Origin: Methylobacterium mesophilicum | GTDB lineage: Bacteria > Pseudomonadota > Alphaproteobacteria > Rhizobiales > Beijerinckiaceae | Length of the DNA stretch: 64,000 nt | NCBI RefSeq assembly: GCF_022179445.1 | Contig: NZ_BPQU01000008.1 | Span: forward strand, 1 to 64,000 | Direction of reading: 5' to 3' | Shown here: positions 42,145-51,101 of the stretch, in pieces | Layout of the letters: the number at the start of each line of letters is the position of its first letter | Position numbering within the stretch: position 1 is the stretch's first letter | Notes under the pieces: model-generated | What the model was told of the DNA's origin: nothing | The model's input: the letters and a program-made list of their open reading frames with translations, nothing else | Database searches by the model: none | Program-made: the position numbers and the translations under genes

Positions 42145-43836
42145 GGTTCATCCGCAATTTCGGTGCTGCGGGATGATTCGGGCGTTGGTTCACGTGGTGG
42201 CCCGAGGGCAGCGCTATGCCGATTTCGAACCCGTCGGTGCCGTCGGTCCCGGACGGCCTGCACGTCGATGGTCTGACGCTGGACACGTCCGGGTTGCTGA
42301 TCACCGCCCAAACCACGGCAGCCCAAGCCTGCTGTCGGGTCTGCGGGCGGGCGTCAGTGCGGGTGCACAGCAGGTATTGGCGGACGTTCGACGACCTGCC
42401 CTGGCAGGACCGGTCGGTGACGTGGCGGGTGCAGGTTCGCCGCTTCCGCTGCGGCCATTGCCCGGGGCGGATCTTTGCCGAACGCGTGCCGGGGCTGGGT
42501 CCGCGCAAGGCGCGCCGCAGCGACCGGTTGGCCGAGGCGCAGACCGACATCGGCATGGTGCTGGGTGGTGAGGCCGGCGCAAGGTTGTCGCGGCGGCTGG
42601 CCATGCCTGTCAGCGGCGACACCGTCCTGCGCCTGATCCGTCGTCGCGGGACCGTACCGTCTCCGCCGCCGCGGGTCATCGGCATCGACGATTGGGCGTG
42701 GCGGCGCGGCCGGTCCTACGGCACCATCGTGTGCGACTTGGAGCGGCGGCGCGTCATCGATCTGTTGCCCGGCCGCTCGTCGGCACCGGTGCGGGACTGG
42801 CTCACCGCCCATCCGAGCGTGACCGTCGTCAGCCGTGACCGTTCGGGACCCTACGCTGAGGCCGCGCGCACGGCAGCACCGACGGCGACGCAGGTCGCGG
42901 ATCGCTGGCACCTGCTCGTCAACGCTTCCGAGGCCCTGCGCGGCATCGTCGAGCGGCACCAGTCCGAGATCCGAGACGTGGCGCACCGCGCCGTGCACAA
43001 CCCCGCCGGCTCCCCTGATCTGGCGAAGACGAAGACAGCGCCAACGAACGTGAGCAGCCGGCGACGCGACCGCTGCGAGGCGGCCCTGTGCCTCCACGGC
43101 GAAGGTCTGCCGACCAAAGAGATCGCTCGCCGTCTCGGAGCATCCCGCAACGCCGTGCGCCGCTGGGTGCGGGCGGGCCGGTTCATGCCCTACCGCCGCG
43201 CACCTGGTTCGAGCCTGCTCGATCGCCATCTCCCCTTCCTCGAGGCACGCTGGCGGGAGGGCCAGCACAGCTCCACCGTCCTCCACCGCGAGTTGCACGC
43301 GCAGGGCTTCATTGGCAGCCACGACATCGTCCGGCGCTGGGCCTCACGACGGAGGCAGGATGCGCCTGCGCGATCACCGTCCGCCCGGGTCCCCTCGACG
43401 CGCCGCATCACCCGTTGGCTCACCGCCGACCCGGCCGCACTATCGCGGGAGGATCGCGCCTTCACCGAAGCGCTCTGCAGCGCCGCGCCGAAGCTGAAGC
43501 AGGCCGCCAAGGATATCCGCGCCTTCGCCGAGCTCCTGCGCCAGAACGATCCCACCGGACTGACGACCTGGCTGGAAGCTGCAGCCGCGACCGATCTCGG
43601 CGGCTTCGTCACCGGGCTCCGGCAGGACGAGCCAGCCGTGCGCGCCGCTATCATTGAGCCCTGGAGCAACGGACCCGTCGAGGGGCAGGTCAACCGCCTC
43701 AAGCTGATCAAGCGGAGCATGTACGGTCGCGCCGGTTTCGATCTCCTGCGCCAACGCGTCCTGCATGCTGCATGAGCCGAGATCGGCAAAGCTTGATCGG
43801 ATGCCAAACTTTCAGCACCGAAAGTGCGGAAGAACC
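42145..43836 (+). mobile_element. Complete ISL3-family insertion sequence
   Basis: The element is 1692 bp with inverted repeats GGTTCATCCGCAATTTCGG (left) and GGTTCTTCCGCACTTTCGG (right, complement), extending through GTGCTG. An exact 8-bp target duplication AACCTTCG lies at 42137-42144 and 43837-43844. The transposase is intact. Confidence 0.9.
42216..43775 (+). CDS. ISL3-family transposase
   Basis: The 519-residue protein has the ISL3 features: an N-terminal zinc finger (CCRVCGRASVRVHSRYWR, RFRCGHCPGRIF), the first acidic catalytic residues in VIGIDDWAWRRGRSYGT, a second in SRDRSGPYAEAAR, and a Glu-containing end (EPWSNGPVEGQVNRLKLIKR). The reading frame is complete with no frameshift. It occupies the element at 42145-43836. 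Confidence 0.95.
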   Translation: MPISNPSVPSVPDGLHVDGLTLDTSGLLITAQTTAAQACCRVCGRASVRVHSRYWRTFDDLPWQDRSVTWRVQVRRFRCGHCPGRIFAERVPGLGPRKARRSDRLAEAQTDIGMVLGGEAGARLSRRLAMPVSGDTVLRLIRRRGTVPSPPPRVIGIDDWAWRRGRSYGTIVCDLERRRVIDLLPGRSSAPVRDWLTAHPSVTVVSRDRSGPYAEAARTAAPTATQVADRWHLLVNASEALRGIVERHQSEIRDVAHRAVHNPAGSPDLAKTKTAPTNVSSRRRDRCEAALCLHGEGLPTKEIARRLGASRNAVRRWVRAGRFMPYRRAPGSSLLDRHLPFLEARWREGQHSSTVLHRELHAQGFIGSHDIVRRWASRRRQDAPARSPSARVPSTRRITRWLTADPAALSREDRAFTEALCSAAPKLKQAAKDIRAFAELLRQNDPTGLTTWLEAAAATDLGGFVTGLRQDEPAVRAAIIEPWSNGPVEGQVNRLKLIKRSMYGRAGFDLLRQRVLHAA

Positions 43837-43857
43837 AACCTTCGACGCCTTTTCACA

Positions 43858-44010
43858 GGCAGGTCAACCGCTTCAAGCTGATCAAGCGGAGCATGTACGG
43901 TCGCGCCGGTTTCGATCTCCTGCGCCAACGCGTCCTGCATGCTGCATGAGCCGGGGTCGGCAAAGCTTGATCCGATGCCAAACCTTCAGCACCGAAAGTG
44001 CGGAAGAACC
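43858..44010 (+). mobile_element. Right-end remnant of a second ISL3 copy
   Basis: This stretch of about 153 bp repeats the last part of the intact element (43684-43836) with few changes, including the transposase C terminus LIKRSMYGRAGFDLLRQRV and the right inverted repeat. Both right ends are followed within 3 bases by CTTCGACGCC. It abuts the spacer before the large nuclease gene. Confidence 0.85.
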
Positions 44011-44117
44011 ATGCTTCGACGCCGATCCACATCCGATACCGTGCTACTGTCTATCTGTACGACAAAACCAAGATCGCGGTCGGTCCCTGTCGATGTCGGG
44101 CCTCGCCGTACCCCGGG

Positions 44118-47100
44118 TCAGGGAATCGTCCGCCCCCGCAGATCGATGAGGATCGGCCAGATCGAGACCGCCTCGTCGAACTCGATCTGCCGGGCGACAG
44201 CGTCGAGACTTCCCACCGCGGCTGCGAGGCCGTTCGGCCACGCATCGATGATCGATCGGACCGTCTCGGCGAAAGCGAGCATTCTATCCGGACCCGACCT
44301 CGGTAGATCATCGGCGTGCTGGAATGCGAGATCCATGAAGCGAGCCATCGTACGTGCCGCATCGGTGTCGGTGATACGGAAGCGCAGGCGCTCGTGCGGC
44401 CATTTCTCGGCGCAGCGCCGAGCCTGCCTAGCGAGTGCGGCCGTCATCGCAACGACGTCGTCCTGCTTAGAAGTTGCGTCAGAGAGGGCATTCAGGATCC
44501 GTATCATGCTGATCTGGTCGGGCTCGACCAAAGGATCCTGCTCCGCCAGAGTCACGGCCTCTGCCACGCGGATTCTGCGGTGCTCGTCGATGCGCGCGAA
44601 GTCCACAAGCGACAGTAGGATCGGCATCAGGAGCCGCATCGCCGGATCGGTCTCTGCAGCCGCGGCCTCTAGGAGTCTGTCGGCGAGCGTCGTATCCTCT
44701 CTGGCGCCGAAGACGTGATCCGGATTCAGCCATCCCGCTCCCACGAGCACGCCGAGTGCGTCGCGACCGGCCCAACATGCCTCCGGAGCCCCGGACGGAA
44801 TGGGTACGATCGCAAGCGACGGCAACCACGCTTCGCCATCGACGTGCCCGGTCGCGACCTTGAAGGCTTCCACCGATGCCGTGGGCACACGTTCGATCGA
44901 TCCCTCGCGGATCATGTCCGCCACAACGGACGCTGCAAGGATTTCCGGCGTAAGGCCGAAGGTCAGGCGGATCTCCCAGTCAGGAAGGAACGACCGATTC
45001 CGGCGGTCGGCCAGATCGAACGCCGAGCAGCCCTGCACCCAATCTGCCAGCTGGTCCGCGTCCGCCGTCGCCGGCGCGAGGGCCCGCGTCAGCTGGTCGG
45101 CGCGTATCCAGAGCAGAAGCGTACGTATAGCTGGGTCGAGAGCTCGCCAGTCCTCGCGGTGCAAGGCCGCCTGGGCGCCGTGCCGAAGTAGAGCTGCGAA
45201 CAGCCGCCCCTGCAGTCGGACGGCTTCGACAAACTCGTTCGCTGCCGCGGCAATAGTCGTTTCTTCTGCGGAAGCGATACACAACGTCCGGAGCCGGAGA
45301 GCCGCGAGGAGCGGAGATTGCGATCTCCGCGGCCGGCCCTCGTCCGGATCGCAAAGCAATGCTCCCCATCGCCGCAGGAGATCGTCCGGGAGCCGAAACG
45401 GCGAGGCCGCGAGGCGCGAGGCGGCTGTCCGAATATCGAGCTCGTTATCGAGCCGAAGAGCTGCTTCCTTCACCGCATCGGCGAGGCAATCGGAAAGGCG
45501 CATCCGAATGAAGCCGAGAACTGCTTCCGCCGATGGGAGCGTCAGGGCGTCGAGAGTGATCGTGCCGGTCTCCCGCAGGCGGCTGCGGAGGCTGGTCACC
45601 GAGCCTTGGAGATCACGGTCCGTCAGTGCCTTGAATGCTGCGAAACGATCGTCGACGGCGGCATGTCGTGCAGCTGCGGCAGCATCCTCGGGCGAAATCC
45701 AGCCGCGACGATCGACGAGGTGGTGTAGCGCGCCCGACGCTGCGAGCCGTCGATCTTCATCCGGGTCGAGAAGCACGCTCGTGACGGGATCCATGCGCAC
45801 GGTTTCAGTGCCGATCCCGATCGTCGCGAGCCGGACCGATCGTTCGGGCGGAGCAAGCTCGAAGCGGCCGACGGAACCGTCCGGAAGATTGAACGAAGCC
45901 GTCGCCGGGCCTCCGGAGACTTCGGCGTCGCAGGCGGCCCGATAGGCATCGACCAGAACGTCGGGTTCGAGCTCGATGGTTTCGCCGAGATGCAGCACCA
46001 TGCCGGACTTGATATCGAGCTTTCTGCGCAGATCGTGCCGATCGACGATGCGGTCGCTCCAATCGTCCGGGAACAGGATGACGAGACGGAGCGCGATCTT
46101 CACGAAGGAGCGGCGGACTTCCTCCTCGATCTCTCCCTCGACGCCGGTCGGCCGCTCGAGCAACTCCGAAAGCATGCCGGCCAGAATGTTTGCGACCGCA
46201 TCCGTCGTTGCCGGATCGCCTTTTGCCGTCGCGAAAAGCTGTTCGTCGACGAACCATTCCATGAACTGGCGGCGGACGTCGAACTCCATGCCGTGCTCCG
46301 CGGAAAGATCCGCGAACAAGGGCAGGTCGACGACGTGGGCGAGCGACACGGCATGGATGTACCGACGTGCCTCGGGCTCGGCATCGGCGGGCAAACCCGG
46401 AATGCGGCCAGCCCTGAGGCAGATCCAGGCCCACCTCGATCTGGCCCTCTTCTCGGCTTCCGTCGCAGTTCGGTTCGCCCAAAGGCGGTCGAGCACCGAG
46501 CGGACCAGGTTTCCATGGTCCAGCACACGGGTGATCTCGCCGACCACCTCGCCGTCCTTCGACGGCTGAAACGTCTTGTCGAGGTGTGACAGGAGCCGGG
46601 TCTCGTTCGCGAACCAGATCCGGATCTCCTCGAGTTCACGCGTCTCGAGCACATTCTGCCCGTCGATCGAGGCCGCCTCGATCCGGCCAGCGACCGAAGC
46701 CGGATCCACCGGTGCGAAGGAATAGCCGAGGCGACGGAGCTCGCGCAGCAGGAAGGTGCGCCTCCCGGTCGGGATGACGCCTCGAGCGTGCAGCCGATCG
46801 ATCACGTCATGGATCTGCACGGCACCGGCCATCCGTGCGTGGGAGAAGGCACGCTCCTCCACCCAGAACATCTCGGGAGCGCTCCGGCGGGCACCGATGA
46901 CCTCCATCACGCATCTGAGATGTGCGGGCATCCTGACGGTCTGGGTGGCGTCCTCCTCCGGACGATCGAGGCTCGTCCAGCCGTCGTCCGCAAGCAGACG
47001 TTCGGAGACGGTCGCCACGAGCGCTCGAAGCACGTCGCGCAGCCGGTCGTCGTGGACTGCACTTTCGAGCTCGCGGGCGATTCTCGTCGCGTCCTCTTCC

Positions 47101-50100
47101 GAAAGGAACGTCGGCGTCGCCCGCGCAATCGGCGCAAGGACACCCGCGGCGGCCAAACGGTAGATGATGCGCGGCGTCAGCAGGGCGGAGGAAATCCGGC
47201 GCCCCAGGCCTGCATCGATCACCTGCAGGCTTGCTCGTGCTTCCTCCATGGCGTCGCGATCGAGATGACCGGAGCAGAAAGCCGCATCCAGCAGACCTGC
47301 GACAACCTCGGGGTCGAGTTCGCCCGCCCGATCTGGCACCTCGATTGAGGCGGCATCCTCCGGTACGTCACGTACGACCCTGACTTCCCCGGCAGCGGGC
47401 GAGAGGGAGCTCCGACAAGCTTCGACAATACCGTGATCGACGGAGCGGAACTCGCCTTGCATCTCCATCAGGGCTTCTGCGGTCGACTTCGGGACACGGA
47501 TGGTTAAGGCACGATCGAGCTCAGGTAGAAGCTCGAGCCGACTGGCCAGCAACAACGCCGACACATCCATCCGTAGAACCGGCCGCTCTCCTTCGGTCCA
47601 GACGGCCGGCGACCGACGCGCACCGGACAGAAGGAGCATCGGAAAGAGGTTGCCCCTGTTGTTGCGCCGCTCGGCCGGCTCGGCCAGGAAGAGACGGCCG
47701 TAGGCGGCGAGGTCCGACTGCATAGCCAGAACTGCGGGCATGGCGCCGCGCAGCCAGTCTTCGAAGCGGGCCTCGTACTCGCGCGAGCGTTCGTCGATGA
47801 AGGCGACTGCCTCCTCGACGGTGTCGAACCGGATGTGGCCGCCAGCTTCTGCGTCGGCAGACGCCAAGAGACGGAACATGCGGTCCTGCACCTCGGAAAG
47901 ACCCAAGTCGGCTGCAAGAGACGCCGCGGCGCCGACCGCCTCTGGATGGATTCCGAGTTCCGCGGCCCGGGCCAGCGCACGCCTTGCCGTCTCCGCGTCA
48001 TACGTGCGCAGAGCATAGGCGATCCTGAGCGCCTGATCGGGGGCGAGATCGACTCCTTCGAGGATCCGCGTGGCCGCGTTCCGTACTTCGTTAAGTGCCC
48101 CGACCCGCAGGTATGCTTCGAACAGACGTCCCTCGATGTACGGGTCGTCTCCGGCCCGGCGTATCGAAAGCAGATCGTCGACGATCTGCCGATGCCGGCC
48201 CATCTCCTCGTTGGCACGTATGCGCATGGCGACGAAGCGGCGCGGGAGTCCGCCTCCGGCCGAATCGGCAGCGATCTGCTCCAGTACCTCCAGACATTCT
48301 GCCGGACGCCCGGCGTTGAGAGGTGCCAGCGCCGCGAGTTCACGCGGCCGGACGGCCTCCATGGCAAGCAGCCGCGACCGCAAGCGGTCGAGATCGTCCC
48401 AGGCCGACCGCCATGCAAGGAATTCCGCACCTGTTAGGACGTCTTCGACGGTCGTACCGGGATCTTCGAGGAGCACGATCAGAGGCGAGCTGTCGGAGCC
48501 GCGGAGGCATTCCTGCACCACGGTCGCGTATGACGTGGCATCGTCGGTCGAACGGTCGCCGAACCGCGCCTTCCAGTCGGCGAGAAACTCGCCGTCGTCG
48601 GGAAATTTGCTCTCATATCGTCGTATGACGTCTAGGCCGCGCTTCGGCCGGTCGACGCCCGCGCTCAGAAGCGCGAGGACGATGACGTGGGCAACGGTAC
48701 CACGGTCCTGGCGCACCATGTCGCCGAATAGCTTCGTGATCCGACCGGGCTTCTCGACCAAGCCGAAGTTTCCAGCCCACGCTACGGCCACCGGGTCCGG
48801 AGCCGAGCGCTTGAGAAGTTCACGCGCCAAGTCTGCTCCTTCCTCCCGTCTTGCAGGATTGAGGAGCAGCGCCGCGAGTTTCCAGATCTCGATATGCCCA
48901 CGAACCGGTGGTTCCGCGAGGCGCAGGAGACGCGAGAAATCCTCGTGGGCCAGTTCCAGAAGCGTCGCCGCATCGGGATCATCGCGCAGGAGGCCTGGAT
49001 TGATCGGCTGAGGCATCCAGCCGAATTGCGGTCGGACACCCTCGATCATGGCCGAGAAGAGGCGGATGGTCGCAAGCGTCATTTGGGGCGCTATCTCGTC
49101 CGGTGCTCGCTCCAGAGCGGACGATGCATCCTGCATGGCACTTGCGCGGTCGCCGACGATGAAGGCGGCGATCGCGCGCAGACGCAGGATTTCCGAAGTA
49201 ATCTTGTCACCCGTTGCCGTTGCGAGAGCTGCCACGGCCTCCTGTGCCCGTCCTCCCTCAAGCAGAAACGCGCATCTCGCCTCCAGTTCGCGTGAGTTGG
49301 CTGGTTTCGCGACCATGGCCAAAGCTTCGTCTGGCCGTCCCTCCGCCCATGCGAGATGAGCGCGTGCCGAGGCGTCTATCGGTGCGGCTACGCCATCGGC
49401 CTCGTCGAGCAGATCCCCGGCCACGGACGTCTCGCCATCCCGAAGATGCAGGAGGGCAGTCGCCCGCAGCGCCTTCGCACGGATCGCGGGGGTGAGACCC
49501 GCCCAAAGGCGGTCGGTCGATCTCGCCTCGCCAAGCCAAATCCGTAGCTCGCTGACGCGTCCCCTGCGAAGCGCTGCGATCGCGTCTTCGAGGCGAGCGG
49601 CCATGAGATCACTCACCCCTCCCGCCCCGGCGGAAGCAAGCTCGGCTGCCTGTCGCAGAAGCTCGGCAGCAGCGATCATGCCGGGATCGCCAATCGCGGC
49701 GTTCGTCGGTCCCGCTACGACCGGCGAACCTGTTCCCAGACCCGCCGAGATCGCCTCGGTCCAATAGCGGGAGAAATAGCGGTCGATGATCGAGAGGTCG
49801 CGGCCGGCGAGCCTCGAGATGCGGTGCGTGTTCCAGAGCTCGAACTCGATGCCCTGCGCTCGGAGTTCGTCGATCACTGCCTTCGCGGCCGCGTTCATCG
49901 CATCGTCGTTGCATTCATGGGAAATCGCGAGGACGAAACGACGGACGCCCTTGCCCTTCCAATGACCGTCGAGATGTTTGGTGAAGTCGACGATCCACGG
50001 TTTGAAGTCCCAGGCCTTGATGTCGCGGTAGCACTTCACCGACACGACCACGAAAGGGTCGCCGTTCTCGTCGAATCCCTCTACATCGACTCCGTACTGC

Positions 50101-50465
50101 TCGACGCCGCCGACCCGCTTCAATGACGTCCGCTTCGTATCCGGGAAGGCGATCTCGACGAGGTCTTCGCAAAGCTCCTCGAATTTTCGGCTCCCGACCG
50201 AGACGAGCGGTAGCAGCCGTTCTCTTGGTGTCGATGGCGGGATGGGGCTTGGGGGCGTCACACCACGCGGTGGGCAGTATCCCGCAGGCGATTCACAGGC
50301 AGGATCAGCGCGACGCCGCGTTCCGCTGTTGCTCTTGCCCGACGGCTTCGGTTTCGTGGTGGCGCGTGCGATCTTCGCCTTGATGGCAGCCGCATCGCTC
50401 CTTGGAATGTCGGTTGAAGGCTTTCCGCCCCGCTTGCGGTCACCGCCACCCTTTTTCACAGGCAT
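44118..50465 (-). CDS. Giant protein with Mrr-like nuclease, helical repeats and PIN-like segment; possible defence protein
   Basis: The protein has 2115 residues. A basic, Pro-rich N terminus precedes an Mrr-like PD-(D/E)xK domain (about 90-180): FEELCEDLVEIAFP, GVEQYGVDVEGF (Asp127) and VVSVKCYRD (Lys144). The usual Gln/Glu two residues before the Lys is Ser142. Residues from about 250 to 900 form helical TPR-like repeats (HLRDGETSVAGDLLDEA, FLLEGGRAQEAVAAL). Around 960-1000 is a PIN-like start (VLRMDVSALLLASRLELL, VPKSTAEALMEM). The remaining 1100 residues are helical and unassigned. The ATG at 50465 has an AGAGG site nearby. It stands alone, next to insertion sequences. Confidence 0.75.
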   Translation of the reverse strand: MPVKKGGGDRKRGGKPSTDIPRSDAAAIKAKIARATTKPKPSGKSNSGTRRRADPACESPAGYCPPRGVTPPSPIPPSTPRERLLPLVSVGSRKFEELCEDLVEIAFPDTKRTSLKRVGGVEQYGVDVEGFDENGDPFVVVSVKCYRDIKAWDFKPWIVDFTKHLDGHWKGKGVRRFVLAISHECNDDAMNAAAKAVIDELRAQGIEFELWNTHRISRLAGRDLSIIDRYFSRYWTEAISAGLGTGSPVVAGPTNAAIGDPGMIAAAELLRQAAELASAGAGGVSDLMAARLEDAIAALRRGRVSELRIWLGEARSTDRLWAGLTPAIRAKALRATALLHLRDGETSVAGDLLDEADGVAAPIDASARAHLAWAEGRPDEALAMVAKPANSRELEARCAFLLEGGRAQEAVAALATATGDKITSEILRLRAIAAFIVGDRASAMQDASSALERAPDEIAPQMTLATIRLFSAMIEGVRPQFGWMPQPINPGLLRDDPDAATLLELAHEDFSRLLRLAEPPVRGHIEIWKLAALLLNPARREEGADLARELLKRSAPDPVAVAWAGNFGLVEKPGRITKLFGDMVRQDRGTVAHVIVLALLSAGVDRPKRGLDVIRRYESKFPDDGEFLADWKARFGDRSTDDATSYATVVQECLRGSDSSPLIVLLEDPGTTVEDVLTGAEFLAWRSAWDDLDRLRSRLLAMEAVRPRELAALAPLNAGRPAECLEVLEQIAADSAGGGLPRRFVAMRIRANEEMGRHRQIVDDLLSIRRAGDDPYIEGRLFEAYLRVGALNEVRNAATRILEGVDLAPDQALRIAYALRTYDAETARRALARAAELGIHPEAVGAAASLAADLGLSEVQDRMFRLLASADAEAGGHIRFDTVEEAVAFIDERSREYEARFEDWLRGAMPAVLAMQSDLAAYGRLFLAEPAERRNNRGNLFPMLLLSGARRSPAVWTEGERPVLRMDVSALLLASRLELLPELDRALTIRVPKSTAEALMEMQGEFRSVDHGIVEACRSSLSPAAGEVRVVRDVPEDAASIEVPDRAGELDPEVVAGLLDAAFCSGHLDRDAMEEARASLQVIDAGLGRRISSALLTPRIIYRLAAAGVLAPIARATPTFLSEEDATRIARELESAVHDDRLRDVLRALVATVSERLLADDGWTSLDRPEEDATQTVRMPAHLRCVMEVIGARRSAPEMFWVEERAFSHARMAGAVQIHDVIDRLHARGVIPTGRRTFLLRELRRLGYSFAPVDPASVAGRIEAASIDGQNVLETRELEEIRIWFANETRLLSHLDKTFQPSKDGEVVGEITRVLDHGNLVRSVLDRLWANRTATEAEKRARSRWAWICLRAGRIPGLPADAEPEARRYIHAVSLAHVVDLPLFADLSAEHGMEFDVRRQFMEWFVDEQLFATAKGDPATTDAVANILAGMLSELLERPTGVEGEIEEEVRRSFVKIALRLVILFPDDWSDRIVDRHDLRRKLDIKSGMVLHLGETIELEPDVLVDAYRAACDAEVSGGPATASFNLPDGSVGRFELAPPERSVRLATIGIGTETVRMDPVTSVLLDPDEDRRLAASGALHHLVDRRGWISPEDAAAAARHAAVDDRFAAFKALTDRDLQGSVTSLRSRLRETGTITLDALTLPSAEAVLGFIRMRLSDCLADAVKEAALRLDNELDIRTAASRLAASPFRLPDDLLRRWGALLCDPDEGRPRRSQSPLLAALRLRTLCIASAEETTIAAAANEFVEAVRLQGRLFAALLRHGAQAALHREDWRALDPAIRTLLLWIRADQLTRALAPATADADQLADWVQGCSAFDLADRRNRSFLPDWEIRLTFGLTPEILAASVVADMIREGSIERVPTASVEAFKVATGHVDGEAWLPSLAIVPIPSGAPEACWAGRDALGVLVGAGWLNPDHVFGAREDTTLADRLLEAAAAETDPAMRLLMPILLSLVDFARIDEHRRIRVAEAVTLAEQDPLVEPDQISMIRILNALSDATSKQDDVVAMTAALARQARRCAEKWPHERLRFRITDTDAARTMARFMDLAFQHADDLPRSGPDRMLAFAETVRSIIDAWPNGLAAAVGSLDAVARQIEFDEAVSIWPILIDLRGRTIP

Positions 50466-51101
50466 TTTGTTGCGACTGAACCTCTAGGTGCGTTCCGACG
50501 TCGGCGGCACCGTCCTTCGGATCGTCCGCGCATTGCGTGATCTTGCAGTTGATGAAGAGCCTACGACCGCTCTGTGAAGTGCGAGGGTCATATTGTCGTT
50601 GCCGACCTGAAGGTGCGTCGTCGCGACCTTCTTAGTGCGTCTTCGAGGAAGGCAGTACCGGCGACAGGCTGCCAAGTTCGCCACAAGCTTGGTCGTACTT
50701 ATTTTGTTCCGATCGGTATTGGAGGACGCCGATCCGGCGTCCTCCCACGTCCAATTCGGCTACGATTGCCGGGTACCTTCCGTCAGGGACGTCACCCTAA
50801 TTTAAGTTGCCGGCTGACCGGTAAAGCAACTTCAGGTCATATTTTCCAAATTGTGCCTCTCAAATAGAGGCTGCTCTGAAGTATTCTTGACCATCTTGTG
50901 CCTCACGCTACACAAACCGAAACCATTGAATTTCAAGGCTCGGCGTTGTGCTCCCGCAGATCTTGCATTTTGAGCAGAGGCCATTTCGGACTAGCCCAGA
51001 GCGCGCCGCCTCAAGCAAACTTTTGGTGCTCTAAGAACTCCAAAACCGGCGAAAAACACCGAACTCAAAGGCGGCCCACAACAGCAGCTCCGTCGCGTCG
51101 A
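50466..51101. other. Intergenic region between the giant protein gene and nrdJ
   Basis: There is no supported gene. A perfect hairpin at 50721-50745 (GGAGGACGCCG, loop ATC, CGGCGTCCTCC) lacks a T run. The stretch is lower in GC than its surroundings and marks the border between the accessory region and the core chromosome. Confidence 0.55.
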
